From Gracilimonas sp017641085 (GTDB lineage Bacteria > Bacteroidota > Rhodothermia > Balneolales > Balneolaceae), in assembly GCF_046115515.1 (NCBI RefSeq), contig NZ_CP175953.1: DNA of 64,000 nt. One strand, given 5' to 3'. The first letter of the stretch is position 1. Each line of letters opens with the position of its first letter. The translations under genes were made by a program, and so were the position numbers. This document shows positions 36,647 through 44,175 of this stretch, in pieces. Below the pieces are notes generated by a model. That model made no database searches and was not told where the DNA came from. It worked only from the letters and a program-made list of their open reading frames with translations.

Positions 36647-37987
36647 CTAATGTAAATGAGCCCCGGCTGAACCCTTTATATTCTCTTTCTGAAAACACAG
36701 GGTGAAGGTGGTACCTCCCTCATCAGATATATATTGATAGGTTCCGTTCAGCTGTTTTACCAGGGTTTTGAGTAAGGTATTCCCCAGGGTTTTATCCCGG
36801 TCAATGTCAAAGTCTTCCGGCAGGCCCGAACCGTTATCCGCAATGGATATATATACCGTTTGTTCCTGGTTATAAAGCTGAATGCGGATCTTGCCTGACT
36901 CCGCTTTGGTAAAGGCATGCTTGTACGCATTGGTAATCACCTCATTCATAATCAACGAACAGGGATGGGCCTGGTTAATATTCAGCATCACCGATTCCAC
37001 ATCCAGTTTTACATCAATTTTTTGAGTCAGCTCATAGTACATTTTAGAAATGGAGGTAACTATTTTCTTCAGGTTCTGCCCAAATTCCAGCTGACTGAAA
37101 CTCCCCGATTCATACAACAACTCGTGCATGTTCGCCATAGCCTGAACACGCCCTACGCTGGAATACAGTTTAGACTGAACGCTCTCGTTGCCTTCGGTGA
37201 AGGCTTGTAACTGCATGAGGCCCGATATAATAGCCAGGTTATTTTTAACGCGATGGTGCAGTTCTGACAAAAGAACCGTTTTCTCCTCTACCGCCATCTT
37301 CAACTCCTTTTCAGTCTCGCGAAAGGGAGTAATATCCTGCCCAACCATGATGTAGCTCGTGATAAAGTCGTATTCATTCCGTACCGGCGTAAGCGTAGCC
37401 GAAAACACGAAAGTGCCGCCTCTTTTTTTATTATTAATCAGCTCCCCTTTCCATTCCTCACCATTGCCTATCGCCGTTTTCAATTCGGTGTACTGCTGTT
37501 GATAGTCGAGGCTGGATTTGAACATCTCGAGCCCGCAGCCAATTACCTCTTCTTCTTTGTACTGTGAGAGTTTTAAAAAACTTGGATTTGCATACTCAAT
37601 AAACCCCTGCCTGTCTGCAATAAGGATGAGCGCCGGGCTCAATTCTGCCACTTTACTGAACTTGTAATATGGATTTTTGGCCACGCCCAGCTTTGTAGGG
37701 TCGCCAAAAGACGGTTGGAACATATTACCGGAGTGATTTCTGATCAGTCGGATTATTTTACTTTGAGAGGGAAGCGAAATTTCTTTTTCAGGTTGCTCCT
37801 GTTTATTCTTTTGAATTTTACGGAGGGGTGCCTTGGCCATCTTATTCTTCAACCCAGAATCCCCCTCAACTTTAAGGGAAGAATTTGTTTCCAAATAATT
37901 GAGCCGACAACTATTACCCTCCGGATTAAGCTTCGCACCCTTCTGTAAAACTTCGGTGAGTTTTTTCTTAGGTGAAGAATTTTTCAT
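36647..37987 (-). CDS. PAS HisKA_2 sensor kinase
   Basis: 446 residues. A basic, unstructured N-terminal ~100 residues precedes a PAS/PAC domain (about 115-235; EYANPSFLKLSQYKEEEV), then HisKA_2 with H245 in ELHHRVKNNLAIISGLMQL and a HATPase domain (NEVITNAYKHAFTK, GSGLPEDF). No membrane segment. Its kinase core closely resembles that of the convergent 1150-residue kinase, so the two are probably paralogues. It is the last gene of the leftward run cheW-mcp-orf134-RR-kinase. Confidence 0.9.
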   Translation of the reverse strand: MKNSSPKKKLTEVLQKGAKLNPEGNSCRLNYLETNSSLKVEGDSGLKNKMAKAPLRKIQKNKQEQPEKEISLPSQSKIIRLIRNHSGNMFQPSFGDPTKLGVAKNPYYKFSKVAELSPALILIADRQGFIEYANPSFLKLSQYKEEEVIGCGLEMFKSSLDYQQQYTELKTAIGNGEEWKGELINNKKRGGTFVFSATLTPVRNEYDFITSYIMVGQDITPFRETEKELKMAVEEKTVLLSELHHRVKNNLAIISGLMQLQAFTEGNESVQSKLYSSVGRVQAMANMHELLYESGSFSQLEFGQNLKKIVTSISKMYYELTQKIDVKLDVESVMLNINQAHPCSLIMNEVITNAYKHAFTKAESGKIRIQLYNQEQTVYISIADNGSGLPEDFDIDRDKTLGNTLLKTLVKQLNGTYQYISDEGGTTFTLCFQKENIKGSAGAHLH

Positions 37988-38045
37988 CGTTCATCTCCTC
38001 ATGGCAGTGTAATTAGTTCTCGGCTTTGTATATGTGAATGAAACC

Positions 38046-38447
38046 TTACCCGGTTTCATCACTTCTCTTAGTATTAATCATCTCACTGATTTTGTCTTTC
38101 AGCAGAAGATGGGTCAGTGGTTTATGCACAAAACCCAGCCCCTGCCTTAAAATGGCATCAATGCGGTCTTCGTTATTCTCGGAAGAAACTACGATGGCCG
38201 GTATATCTGCCATCTTCGGATGGTCGCGGGCATAATCCAGCATTTCCAGTCCGTCCATAATGGGCATGTAGATGTCAACCAACATCATATCTACCTTTTC
38301 TTTTTCCAGGACTTCCAGTCCTTCCTTCCCATTTTCGGCTTCAAAAATTTCAGCCACTTCAACATCCAGATCTGCCGAAAGTACCGTGCTTCTCAGCACT
38401 ACTCTCATTGCAGCATCATCCTCAACAATCAGTACATTTATCTTCAT
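38046..38447 (-). CDS. CheY-like single-domain response regulator
   Basis: 133 residues, receiver only: acidic pair in VLIVEDDAAMR, phospho-acceptor in MMLVDIYMPIMDG, Ser in AIVVSSENNE and Lys in FVHKPLTHL. It resembles the receivers at 47848-48228 and 51291-51713 (same SSEN/STESN and HKP/HKPFTP pattern), a local paralogue group. The gene follows orf134 by 55 bases. Confidence 0.92.
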   Translation of the reverse strand: MKINVLIVEDDAAMRVVLRSTVLSADLDVEVAEIFEAENGKEGLEVLEKEKVDMMLVDIYMPIMDGLEMLDYARDHPKMADIPAIVVSSENNEDRIDAILRQGLGFVHKPLTHLLLKDKISEMINTKRSDETG

Positions 38448-38502
38448 CCCTACTGCTCCTAACTATTAGATTTGATAAAACCGTCTGTAAATAAATTCCG
38501 GC

Positions 38503-38907
38503 TCAAAGAACCAGAGCCAGAACCACTGCAACGACCGACAGCATCACCGCCACAGCAGAAATTGTTATAAATAAAGTGGTTCGCTTTTTTTCTGAACTCA
38601 GATCGGCCAATACCGCCGACACCAACGGGTAGTTCACACTCAGCCCTTCAAACTTTTCGGACATAAAGAATGTGGTAATGTCTCCATCCTCATTCTTATA
38701 GCTGTACTTTTTGTTGAAGTGGTAGTACAATCGCCCGAAGATCATGTCTTCATCAACACCACAAGCATCCGCTATTTCCTGGATGTTTACGGGTACGCGG
38801 ATTCGGGCAATCCGGTCCGGTTCGTCCTTAGCGTACTTCTTGTACTCATCATAGTAGCGATAGTAAATATCCTCAATGATCTCTAAGTCTGTTGGTATTT
38901 GATCCAT
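38503..38907 (-). CDS. Tail-anchored hypothetical protein next to the chemoreceptor
   Basis: 134 residues, not recognised. The N-terminal ~80 residues look like a small helical, possibly winged-helix domain (VNIQEIADACGVDEDMIFGR), and the C-terminus is a single hydrophobic helix (about 112-133), giving a cytoplasmic domain anchored by its tail. Position between an MCP and a CheY-like receiver suggests a receptor-associated or signalling role, but this is only contextual. Confidence 0.75.
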   Translation of the reverse strand: MDQIPTDLEIIEDIYYRYYDEYKKYAKDEPDRIARIRVPVNIQEIADACGVDEDMIFGRLYYHFNKKYSYKNEDGDITTFFMSEKFEGLSVNYPLVSAVLADLSSEKKRTTLFITISAVAVMLSVVAVVLALVL

Positions 38908-38936
38908 GTTAACCTCTCTGTTATTTATACTTGAAT

Positions 38937-38962
38937 AGAGGATCCGGGAAACCAGATCCTCT
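38937..38962 (-). terminator. Stem-loop downstream of the chemoreceptor gene
   Basis: Perfect 8-base stem AGAGGATC / GATCCTCT with a 10-base loop. No T-run follows on the minus strand, so it may be an attenuating or mRNA-protecting hairpin instead of a full terminator. Confidence 0.5.
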
Positions 38963-38995
38963 ACAGCAAGTTGTTACTTTTATGTAGTGGCCTGG

Positions 38996-40774
38996 CTAGA
39001 AATCACTGAAGTCATCATCATCCTCGAAAGGGATTAATTCGTGCGCTTCTACTCTTTTGGAAGAACCGTTGGAATGCCCGTTTGCATGAGCTCTGTTTGA
39101 TCCATTTCCGTTGTGATGTCCATTCCCGTTCCCGTTACCATTGCTGTGTCCGTTATGGCCTTTGCCTTTGCCGTTTCCATTAACGAAACCGTTTGCAAGG
39201 GTTTTGCTGATGGGTGACTGCTGTTGCGACTGCTGAATGAATGTTCCGTTTCCGATATTAGCTGAGCTTCCGCCGCCAACAAGTCCGACCAACTCGCCAA
39301 TAATGGTATTCAGTTCATTAGCCTGAGAAGAAAGCTCTTCGGCAGCACTGGCTGATTCTTCAGATGAAGAAGCGTTGTTCTGAACCACGTTGTCCATTTC
39401 AGTCATTACCGAGGTCATTTGTTCAATGCCTACGGCCTGCTCTTTGGATGCCGCTGAAATTTCAACAACCAGCGTGCTTACGCTTGCGATACTTTGCTCG
39501 ATCGCTTTCAGGTTTTCTGATACTTCTTCGGCTACACTTGAACCACGATCTGAACTTGCCTGCGACTTCTGGATCAGCTCTGATGTATTCTGAGCGGCTT
39601 CCGCACTTCGCTGAGCAAGGTTACGTACTTCTTCGGCCACCACAGCAAAACCTTTTCCGGCCTCTCCTGCCCGCGCAGCTTCTACAGCAGCATTCAATGC
39701 AAGCAAGTTGGTTTGGAAAGCAATATCATCGATCGTATTAATGATTTTGGATGTTTCCTGGGCAGAACTCTTGATTTCATTCATGGCCTGAACCATACGC
39801 TGCATGGCCTGTACACCATTTTCAACCAACGGCTTCGACTCATCCATGGCCAGTTCAGCCTGACTTGAGTTATCATCGGTTTGCTTGATTTGAGCTGCCA
39901 TTTCTTCAAGAGAAGATGTGGTTTCCTGAAGACTTGCCGCCTGCTCGCTGGCACTTTCTGCCAATTGCTGGCTGGCGCCGGACAGCTGTTCAGAAGAAGC
40001 GTTCACTTGCTCAGAACCGCTCTTCAGTCTGTTTATGATACTTTTCAGTGTATTGCTGATCGACCTTCCAATGAAGAACCCGAATGCCAATACTCCTAAT
40101 ACCGAAAGCACCGCTACTACACTAATAATCCATACATAATTATCTACGGTAGTCTGAGTGTCGCTCGCAAGGGCTCGTGCACCATCTTCGGCAGCCTGAT
40201 TGATTGCAACTGAACGATCCAGCAGCTCCTGATAATCGATAGCAGCATTTCTCTCTGATTCGAATAAGGCATTACTCACTTTTGTCAGTTCAGACGGATC
40301 GGTATTATTCTCCAGTGCCAGGGTAGCATCAAGATATGCCTGAAGGTTGCTTTCATAGCTTTCAATTACCTCTTTAAGGCCCACCATGTTTTCTTCCAAT
40401 ACCGGCAGATCGTATGCTTCTACATACTCTTCAAACTCTCCGTATTCGCCATAGATTTTTTCGAATCTGGAAAGAGCCGTTTCCATATAGGAAACGTCAT
40501 TGGTATTTGTGAACTGCAGGTGTTCGTAGCCTGCTTTTCGAACTGCTGTCTCAAACGCTGCCGCAGTTCCCCACTCATTAAATGAAATATCAGATAAAGA
40601 AGTGGTGTTACTCTGAATTTTACTCAGGGAGAATAAAGCAATGGCTCCGAGTATCAGTGTTACTACCGCTGCGGAAGCGGTCAGGAAGAAAATTCTTTTC
40701 CCAATAGTCCAGCTACCTTCCGAAGCACTGCCTCCTCCGGTGATGTTGTTTAAATAGTTATTAATCGATGACAT
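38996..40774 (-). CDS. Methyl-accepting chemotaxis protein with C-terminal CheR-tether peptide
   Basis: 592 residues. Membrane helices at about 28-50 and 214-236 flank a ~160-residue helical-bundle periplasmic sensor. No full HAMP domain follows TM2; the chain enters the methylation helix quickly (EQAASLQETTSSLEEMAAQI). The signalling tip IAFQTNLLALNAAVEAARAG is canonical. After the second methylation helix comes a ~60-residue Asn/Gly/His-rich linker, then an acidic tail ending DFSDF, which fits the xFxxF CheR/CheB-binding pentapeptide. It is encoded directly after cheW (39 bases) and probably works with the CheA/CheR/CheB set further right. Confidence 0.94.
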   Translation of the reverse strand: MSSINNYLNNITGGGSASEGSWTIGKRIFFLTASAAVVTLILGAIALFSLSKIQSNTTSLSDISFNEWGTAAAFETAVRKAGYEHLQFTNTNDVSYMETALSRFEKIYGEYGEFEEYVEAYDLPVLEENMVGLKEVIESYESNLQAYLDATLALENNTDPSELTKVSNALFESERNAAIDYQELLDRSVAINQAAEDGARALASDTQTTVDNYVWIISVVAVLSVLGVLAFGFFIGRSISNTLKSIINRLKSGSEQVNASSEQLSGASQQLAESASEQAASLQETTSSLEEMAAQIKQTDDNSSQAELAMDESKPLVENGVQAMQRMVQAMNEIKSSAQETSKIINTIDDIAFQTNLLALNAAVEAARAGEAGKGFAVVAEEVRNLAQRSAEAAQNTSELIQKSQASSDRGSSVAEEVSENLKAIEQSIASVSTLVVEISAASKEQAVGIEQMTSVMTEMDNVVQNNASSSEESASAAEELSSQANELNTIIGELVGLVGGGSSANIGNGTFIQQSQQQSPISKTLANGFVNGNGKGKGHNGHSNGNGNGNGHHNGNGSNRAHANGHSNGSSKRVEAHELIPFEDDDDFSDF

Positions 40775-40813
40775 TGTTCTGTTACCTTATTTTTACTTAT
40801 TGAATTTATTGAA

Positions 40814-41326
40814 TTAAGCTGCGGTCTCGTTTGTGTCCAAAACTTCTTCAGGTACATCAAATAGTACTTTATGGATATCAACGATCATCTTTACAGACTC
40901 TTTAACTTTACCAATACCGGCCAGGTATTCGCTGTTTCCCTTCACACCAAATGAAGGCACTTCCTCAATCTGATTGTCCTTGATGTCGGCTACTTCAGAT
41001 ACTTTATCTACCAGCACGCCCATCAGGTAATCATCCTCCTGCACAACAATCACGCAGGTCTCGTCGGTGTCTTCCACCGCCGGCAGTTCAAAGCGAAGCC
41101 GCAGATTCATTACCGGTACAATTTTACCTCTAAGGTTTAACACCCCGCGAATGTACTTCGGCATTTTGGGTACAGGAGTAATCGGCATGAGGCCAATAAT
41201 TTCCTGCACTTTTAAAATTTCAATAGCGTACTCCTCTTTACCTAAAAAGAAGCTGAGAAATTTTCCGCCAGCTATTAAATGGCCCAGTTCTTCGGCCTCT
41301 TTTTCTTTAACCAGTGTTTCTTCCAT
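40814..41326 (-). CDS. cheW: Chemotaxis coupling protein CheW
   Basis: 170 residues. CheW core: FFLGKEEYAIEILKVQEIIG, ITPVPKMPKYIRGVLNLRGK, and VGVLVDKVSEVADI. It couples the adjacent receptor to CheA. First gene of a leftward operon with mcp; a sigma-28-like motif lies ~92-117 bases upstream. An N-terminal ~20-residue acidic extension precedes the domain. Confidence 0.95.
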   Translation of the reverse strand: MEETLVKEKEAEELGHLIAGGKFLSFFLGKEEYAIEILKVQEIIGLMPITPVPKMPKYIRGVLNLRGKIVPVMNLRLRFELPAVEDTDETCVIVVQEDDYLMGVLVDKVSEVADIKDNQIEEVPSFGVKGNSEYLAGIGKVKESVKMIVDIHKVLFDVPEEVLDTNETAA

Positions 41327-41417
41327 GTTGTTAGTGTTTTGCTTCTTTCCGGCTTTGCAGGATTCATTAGCTGAGTTCCCCTCACCAAAAAGCTTAATTA
41401 TTGGTTTGTTAATGAGT

Positions 41418-41443
41418 TTATCGGACAGGGTGAGATTTTCTTA
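41418..41443 (-). promoter_or_regulatory. Sigma-28-like promoter before cheW-mcp
   Basis: The minus strand reads TAAG, 14 bases, then TCCGATAA, with exactly the layout of the motif before the che operon. The -10 differs from the FliA consensus GCCGATAA at one base. Predicted start is ~82 bases before cheW. Confidence 0.55.
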
Positions 41444-41513
41444 AATGATTTTAATGTGCGGGACTAAGTATTTTTGAGAAGGTTTACCCCTGTTGACCTT
41501 TACTCTCCCCACC

Positions 41514-41651
41514 GTCATTCAGAGCTTAGCGCCTGCCAACCGGAGCAGGTTGGATGAACCTTGCCATTAGATGTTTACCAAGCATGTCATAACCCAGATC
41601 CTTCGCGGTGAACAACCAGCCCTATTCAAACCTTCTTGCGCTCAGGATGAC
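41514..41651. repeat. Family A hairpin repeat, copy 4 (variant with insert)
   Basis: Same GTCATTCAGAGC start and CTCAGGATGAC end as the copies near 8 kb, but with a ~25-base insert near the left end (GCCTGCCAACCGGAGCAGGT core). In the insert, CCTGC/GCAGG and CCAACC/GGTTGG interleave, a pseudoknot-like arrangement. Confidence 0.85.
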
Positions 41652-41663
41652 TCGCTGACTTGA

Positions 41664-41750
41664 ATCACGGTAATCCGTAAATCAAGTAAATCAGGGTTCA
41701 TAATTTTGAACCTTTATTAGACGGATTCAAGGATTACCATGATAGTTATC
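41664..41750. repeat. Family B palindromic repeat, second copy
   Basis: Begins AATCACGGTAATCCGTAAAT, contains AATCAGGGTTC and GAACC around a loop, and ends GGATTACCATGAT. It is the partner of the unit at 8909-8983 and lies between two family A copies. Confidence 0.65.
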
Positions 41751-41754
41751 CAAT

Positions 41755-41881
41755 CGTAGCGCCTGCCAACCGGAGCAGGTTGGATGAATCTAAGCCATTA
41801 AATGTTTACCAAGCATGTCATAACCCAGATCCTTCGCGGTTTACACCGGACCCATTCAAACTTTCCTGCGCTCAGGATGAC
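41755..41881. repeat. Family A hairpin repeat, copy 5 (left end degenerate, insert present)
   Basis: The GTCATTCAGAGC left terminus is decayed or lost, but the insert seen in copy 4 (TAGCGCCTGCCAACCGGAGC), the AGATCCTTCGCGG core and the CTCAGGATGAC right end are intact. Confidence 0.8.
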
Positions 41882-42014
41882 TCTGTAGCCTGGAGCTACC
41901 TTGCTGCGTCCGAAGGACTGCAAGCGTTGCACGGTACCGTTGCTTTATTCCACGGCGAACGCTCCAAGATCTTTTAGGACGCTTGGTGGTTCTGATTCCT
42001 TCAATTTCACAATA

Positions 42015-42131
42015 GTCATTCAGAGCGGAGCGATGAATCTAAGCCATTAAATGTTTACCAAGCATTTCATAACCCAGATCCTTCGCGGTAAACACCCCGC
42101 CCCATTCATACCTTCTTACGCTCAGGATGAC
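42015..42131. repeat. Family A hairpin repeat, copy 6
   Basis: Standard form without the insert: GTCATTCAGAGCGGAGCG start, AGATCCTTCGCGG core, GCTCAGGATGAC end. Same orientation as all other copies. Confidence 0.88.
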
Positions 42132-42189
42132 TTTATAGAAAGGAACACAAATGGTTCACCAAGGCCTGAAGCGGAACCTTAAATAAAAT

Positions 42190-42224
42190 AAAAAAAGCAT
42201 TACCCTGGTCAGAGTAATGCTTTT
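42190..42224 (-). terminator. Rho-independent terminator after the TonB_C gene
   Basis: On the minus strand, AAAGCATTAC / GTAATGCTTT with a 10-base loop is followed by a T-run. It lies 40 bases after the stop codon. Confidence 0.9.
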
Positions 42225-42264
42225 AGCCAATTATTGGGGATGTTATGTCTTAGTCTTAAGTTCT

Positions 42265-42696
42265 TTAGCTATTTATCTTGAAGCTCACCGGAAGCGTATA
42301 GTACACCTTAACCGGTTGTCCATTCAATTTACCGGGAGTGAACTTTACTTTCTTAATACCTTCTACTGCGGCTTCTCCACAGCCTGCACCAATATCTTTG
42401 ATGACTGTCGGGTTTTTTACGTTTCCGTTTTCATCTACCACAAATTTTACGAAAACACGCCCTTCAATCCGTCCGGATATTGCAGCTCTGGGGTATTTAA
42501 TATTGTTGTACACTTCTTTGATACCTCCTTCAATCTCCGGCATCTGATCCACTACATCATAAATTTTAGCTGAGTCATCAGCAGCTATTTCAAAAGCCGT
42601 GTTTTCAACATAATCAGATATGGATTCGGCATTTGCACTCGTTACTACCGCAAGGGCAATTACAAAAGAAAATAGTTGTATTGATTTCTTAAGCAT
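42265..42696 (-). CDS. Stand-alone TonB C-terminal-domain protein (secreted)
   Basis: 143 residues. Signal peptide at about 1-23 (cleavage after SANA), then a short acidic stretch and a TonB_C domain (YPRAAISGRIEGRVFVKFVV; KKVKFTPGKLNGQPVKVYYT). There is no membrane anchor or Pro-rich spacer, so it is not a classical energy-transducing TonB; such short periplasmic proteins occur widely in Bacteroidota with unclear roles. Single gene with its own terminator. Confidence 0.88.
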   Translation of the reverse strand: MLKKSIQLFSFVIALAVVTSANAESISDYVENTAFEIAADDSAKIYDVVDQMPEIEGGIKEVYNNIKYPRAAISGRIEGRVFVKFVVDENGNVKNPTVIKDIGAGCGEAAVEGIKKVKFTPGKLNGQPVKVYYTLPVSFKINS

Positions 42697-43032
42697 GGGT
42701 TTTCCTCAATTTTAGATATAGATATAGAAAAAGTTTTCAGGTATTAGCATTTCTAAACTCATTATCGGCAGCTCTAATGCTTTCTTAAGTTTTTTCTTAA
42801 AATTTTTTAATAAAACTTAGTTATCCTTCCTAGTACCCCTTGCAGTGCAATCTGTATATAAAAAAAGCAGTAGAAATTTCTTCCTACTGCTCAAATAAAT
42901 GTCAAAACTGCGTTTGGGATCTAACTTTCGAGATAGGCTTTTAATTCGATTCAACTGCGGCAAATGGATTATCGGCCGTACGGGAATCACTTTTCTATTA
43001 ATCAGAACTCAAGTTCGCCAAAGTATGGTTGG
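42697..43032. other. Intergenic region before the TonB_C gene
   Basis: 336 bases without a convincing gene. It contains the terminator of the leftward hybrid-kinase pair at 42860-42891 and presumably the TonB_C promoter, which I could not identify. Confidence 0.55.
42860..42891 (-). terminator. Rho-independent terminator after the hybrid-kinase pair
   Basis: On the minus strand, AGCAGTAG / CTACTGCT with a ~10-base loop is followed by a run of seven T. It ends transcription from the 43033-47338 pair. Confidence 0.85.
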
Positions 43033-44175
43033 TTATGCGGCTATAACCCCTTGCTCCGATTGTGGGATCGCCAAAGTAAACGTGGAGCCATTTCCTTCCT
43101 CACTCTTCACTTTAATTTCACCACCGTGTAACTTGGCTAACTCGTTGCAAAGTAACAGCCCAAATCCTGCACCATTTGCATTCATTTTGGCATCGCTCTT
43201 AGGATGAGTCAATTTAAAAAGCCGCTCTTTTGTTTCTTCAGACATTCCGATTCCATAATCTTTAACCGAAATATTGAGGTCGCCCTTAACCTCTATATGC
43301 ACATCAATACTGTGTCCTTTCTTATCGCTGAATTTGAGTGCATTAGATAAAAAGTTCCTGAAGATGGTGCGAACAAATGTTTTGTCCGCATGTACTTCTA
43401 CATCCACTTCCGGGTAAATATTTATGTTGATCCCTTTCTTTTCTGCATTAAAAGCCATCATCTTGATGTCTTCTTCAATAGCTGAAAGCAAATAAAAATC
43501 GGTGCGATTTACCTTCATTTCTTTGCTTTGCACACGGGCCCAGCTCAGTAAGTCGGTAAGCAAATTCCATAAATTAGACGAGGACTGATTAATCAGGGTC
43601 AGAAATTTCTTAAGCTTCTCCTCATCCATATTTTCCAGGTCGCTAAGCAGTAAGTTAATTACTCCACTTATTCCGTTTACCGGCCCTCTAAGGTCGTGCC
43701 CTATCACCGAATAAATCCGGTCTTTCATAAGACCTAATTCATTCAACTTTTCGTTCTGTTCCTTCAGCTTGTCTTTTGAAAGCTTCAGGGAAATGTGCGT
43801 ATCTACCCTTGCCAGCAATTCCTGGGTATTAAAAGGCTTGGTCACATAGTCGGAACCTCCCAAATTCAGTCCGTTTACTATGCTTTCCTGCTCTACTTTA
43901 GCCGTCAGGAAAATCACGGGTATGTGCTTCAGATCTGAATGAGCTTTTAGTTCTTCACACACTTCAAACCCTGATTTACCGGGCATCATAACATCCAGCA
44001 AAATCAGATCTGGGCGGTATTTTAAAGCACTATCCAACACCTGCTCCGATTTTGATACCGCTGCAACTTTATATCCTGCTTCCCTCAGCGTGGTGCCCAG
44101 CAGTTGAAGGTTCTTTGATATATCATCTACAATAAGTACAAATCCTTTGGATGAATTACTGCTTTGATCTTTCAT
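43033..44175 (-). CDS. Receiver-histidine kinase hybrid
   Basis: 380 residues, cytoplasmic. An N-terminal receiver (about 12-130; acidic residues in FVLIVDDISKN, phospho-acceptor in LILLDVMMPGKSG, Lys in YVTKPFNTQ) is followed by a coiled coil, HisKA (VIGHDLRGPVNGISGVINLL) and HATPase (NFLSNALKFSDK; DYGIGMSEETKERLF; GAGFGLLL). Receiver-first layout suggests it is controlled by phosphate from another kinase, probably the 1060-residue hybrid kinase whose gene it overlaps by 20 bases. Confidence 0.92.
   Translation of the reverse strand: MKDQSSNSSKGFVLIVDDISKNLQLLGTTLREAGYKVAAVSKSEQVLDSALKYRPDLILLDVMMPGKSGFEVCEELKAHSDLKHIPVIFLTAKVEQESIVNGLNLGGSDYVTKPFNTQELLARVDTHISLKLSKDKLKEQNEKLNELGLMKDRIYSVIGHDLRGPVNGISGVINLLLSDLENMDEEKLKKFLTLINQSSSNLWNLLTDLLSWARVQSKEMKVNRTDFYLLSAIEEDIKMMAFNAEKKGININIYPEVDVEVHADKTFVRTIFRNFLSNALKFSDKKGHSIDVHIEVKGDLNISVKDYGIGMSEETKERLFKLTHPKSDAKMNANGAGFGLLLCNELAKLHGGEIKVKSEEGNGSTFTLAIPQSEQGVIAA

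Larger units (their letters stand above)
41327..42264. other. Gene-free, repeat-rich region between cheW and the TonB_C gene
   Basis: No convincing gene in these 938 bases; the short plus-strand frame at 41780-41977 lies mostly in repeat DNA. The region holds three family A repeats, one family B repeat, the cheW promoter candidate and a terminator. The ~130 bases at 41882-42014 between copies 5 and 6 are unlike their surroundings, relatively GC-rich, and contain short inverted repeats (for example CCAAG...CTTGG); I cannot assign them. Confidence 0.7.
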
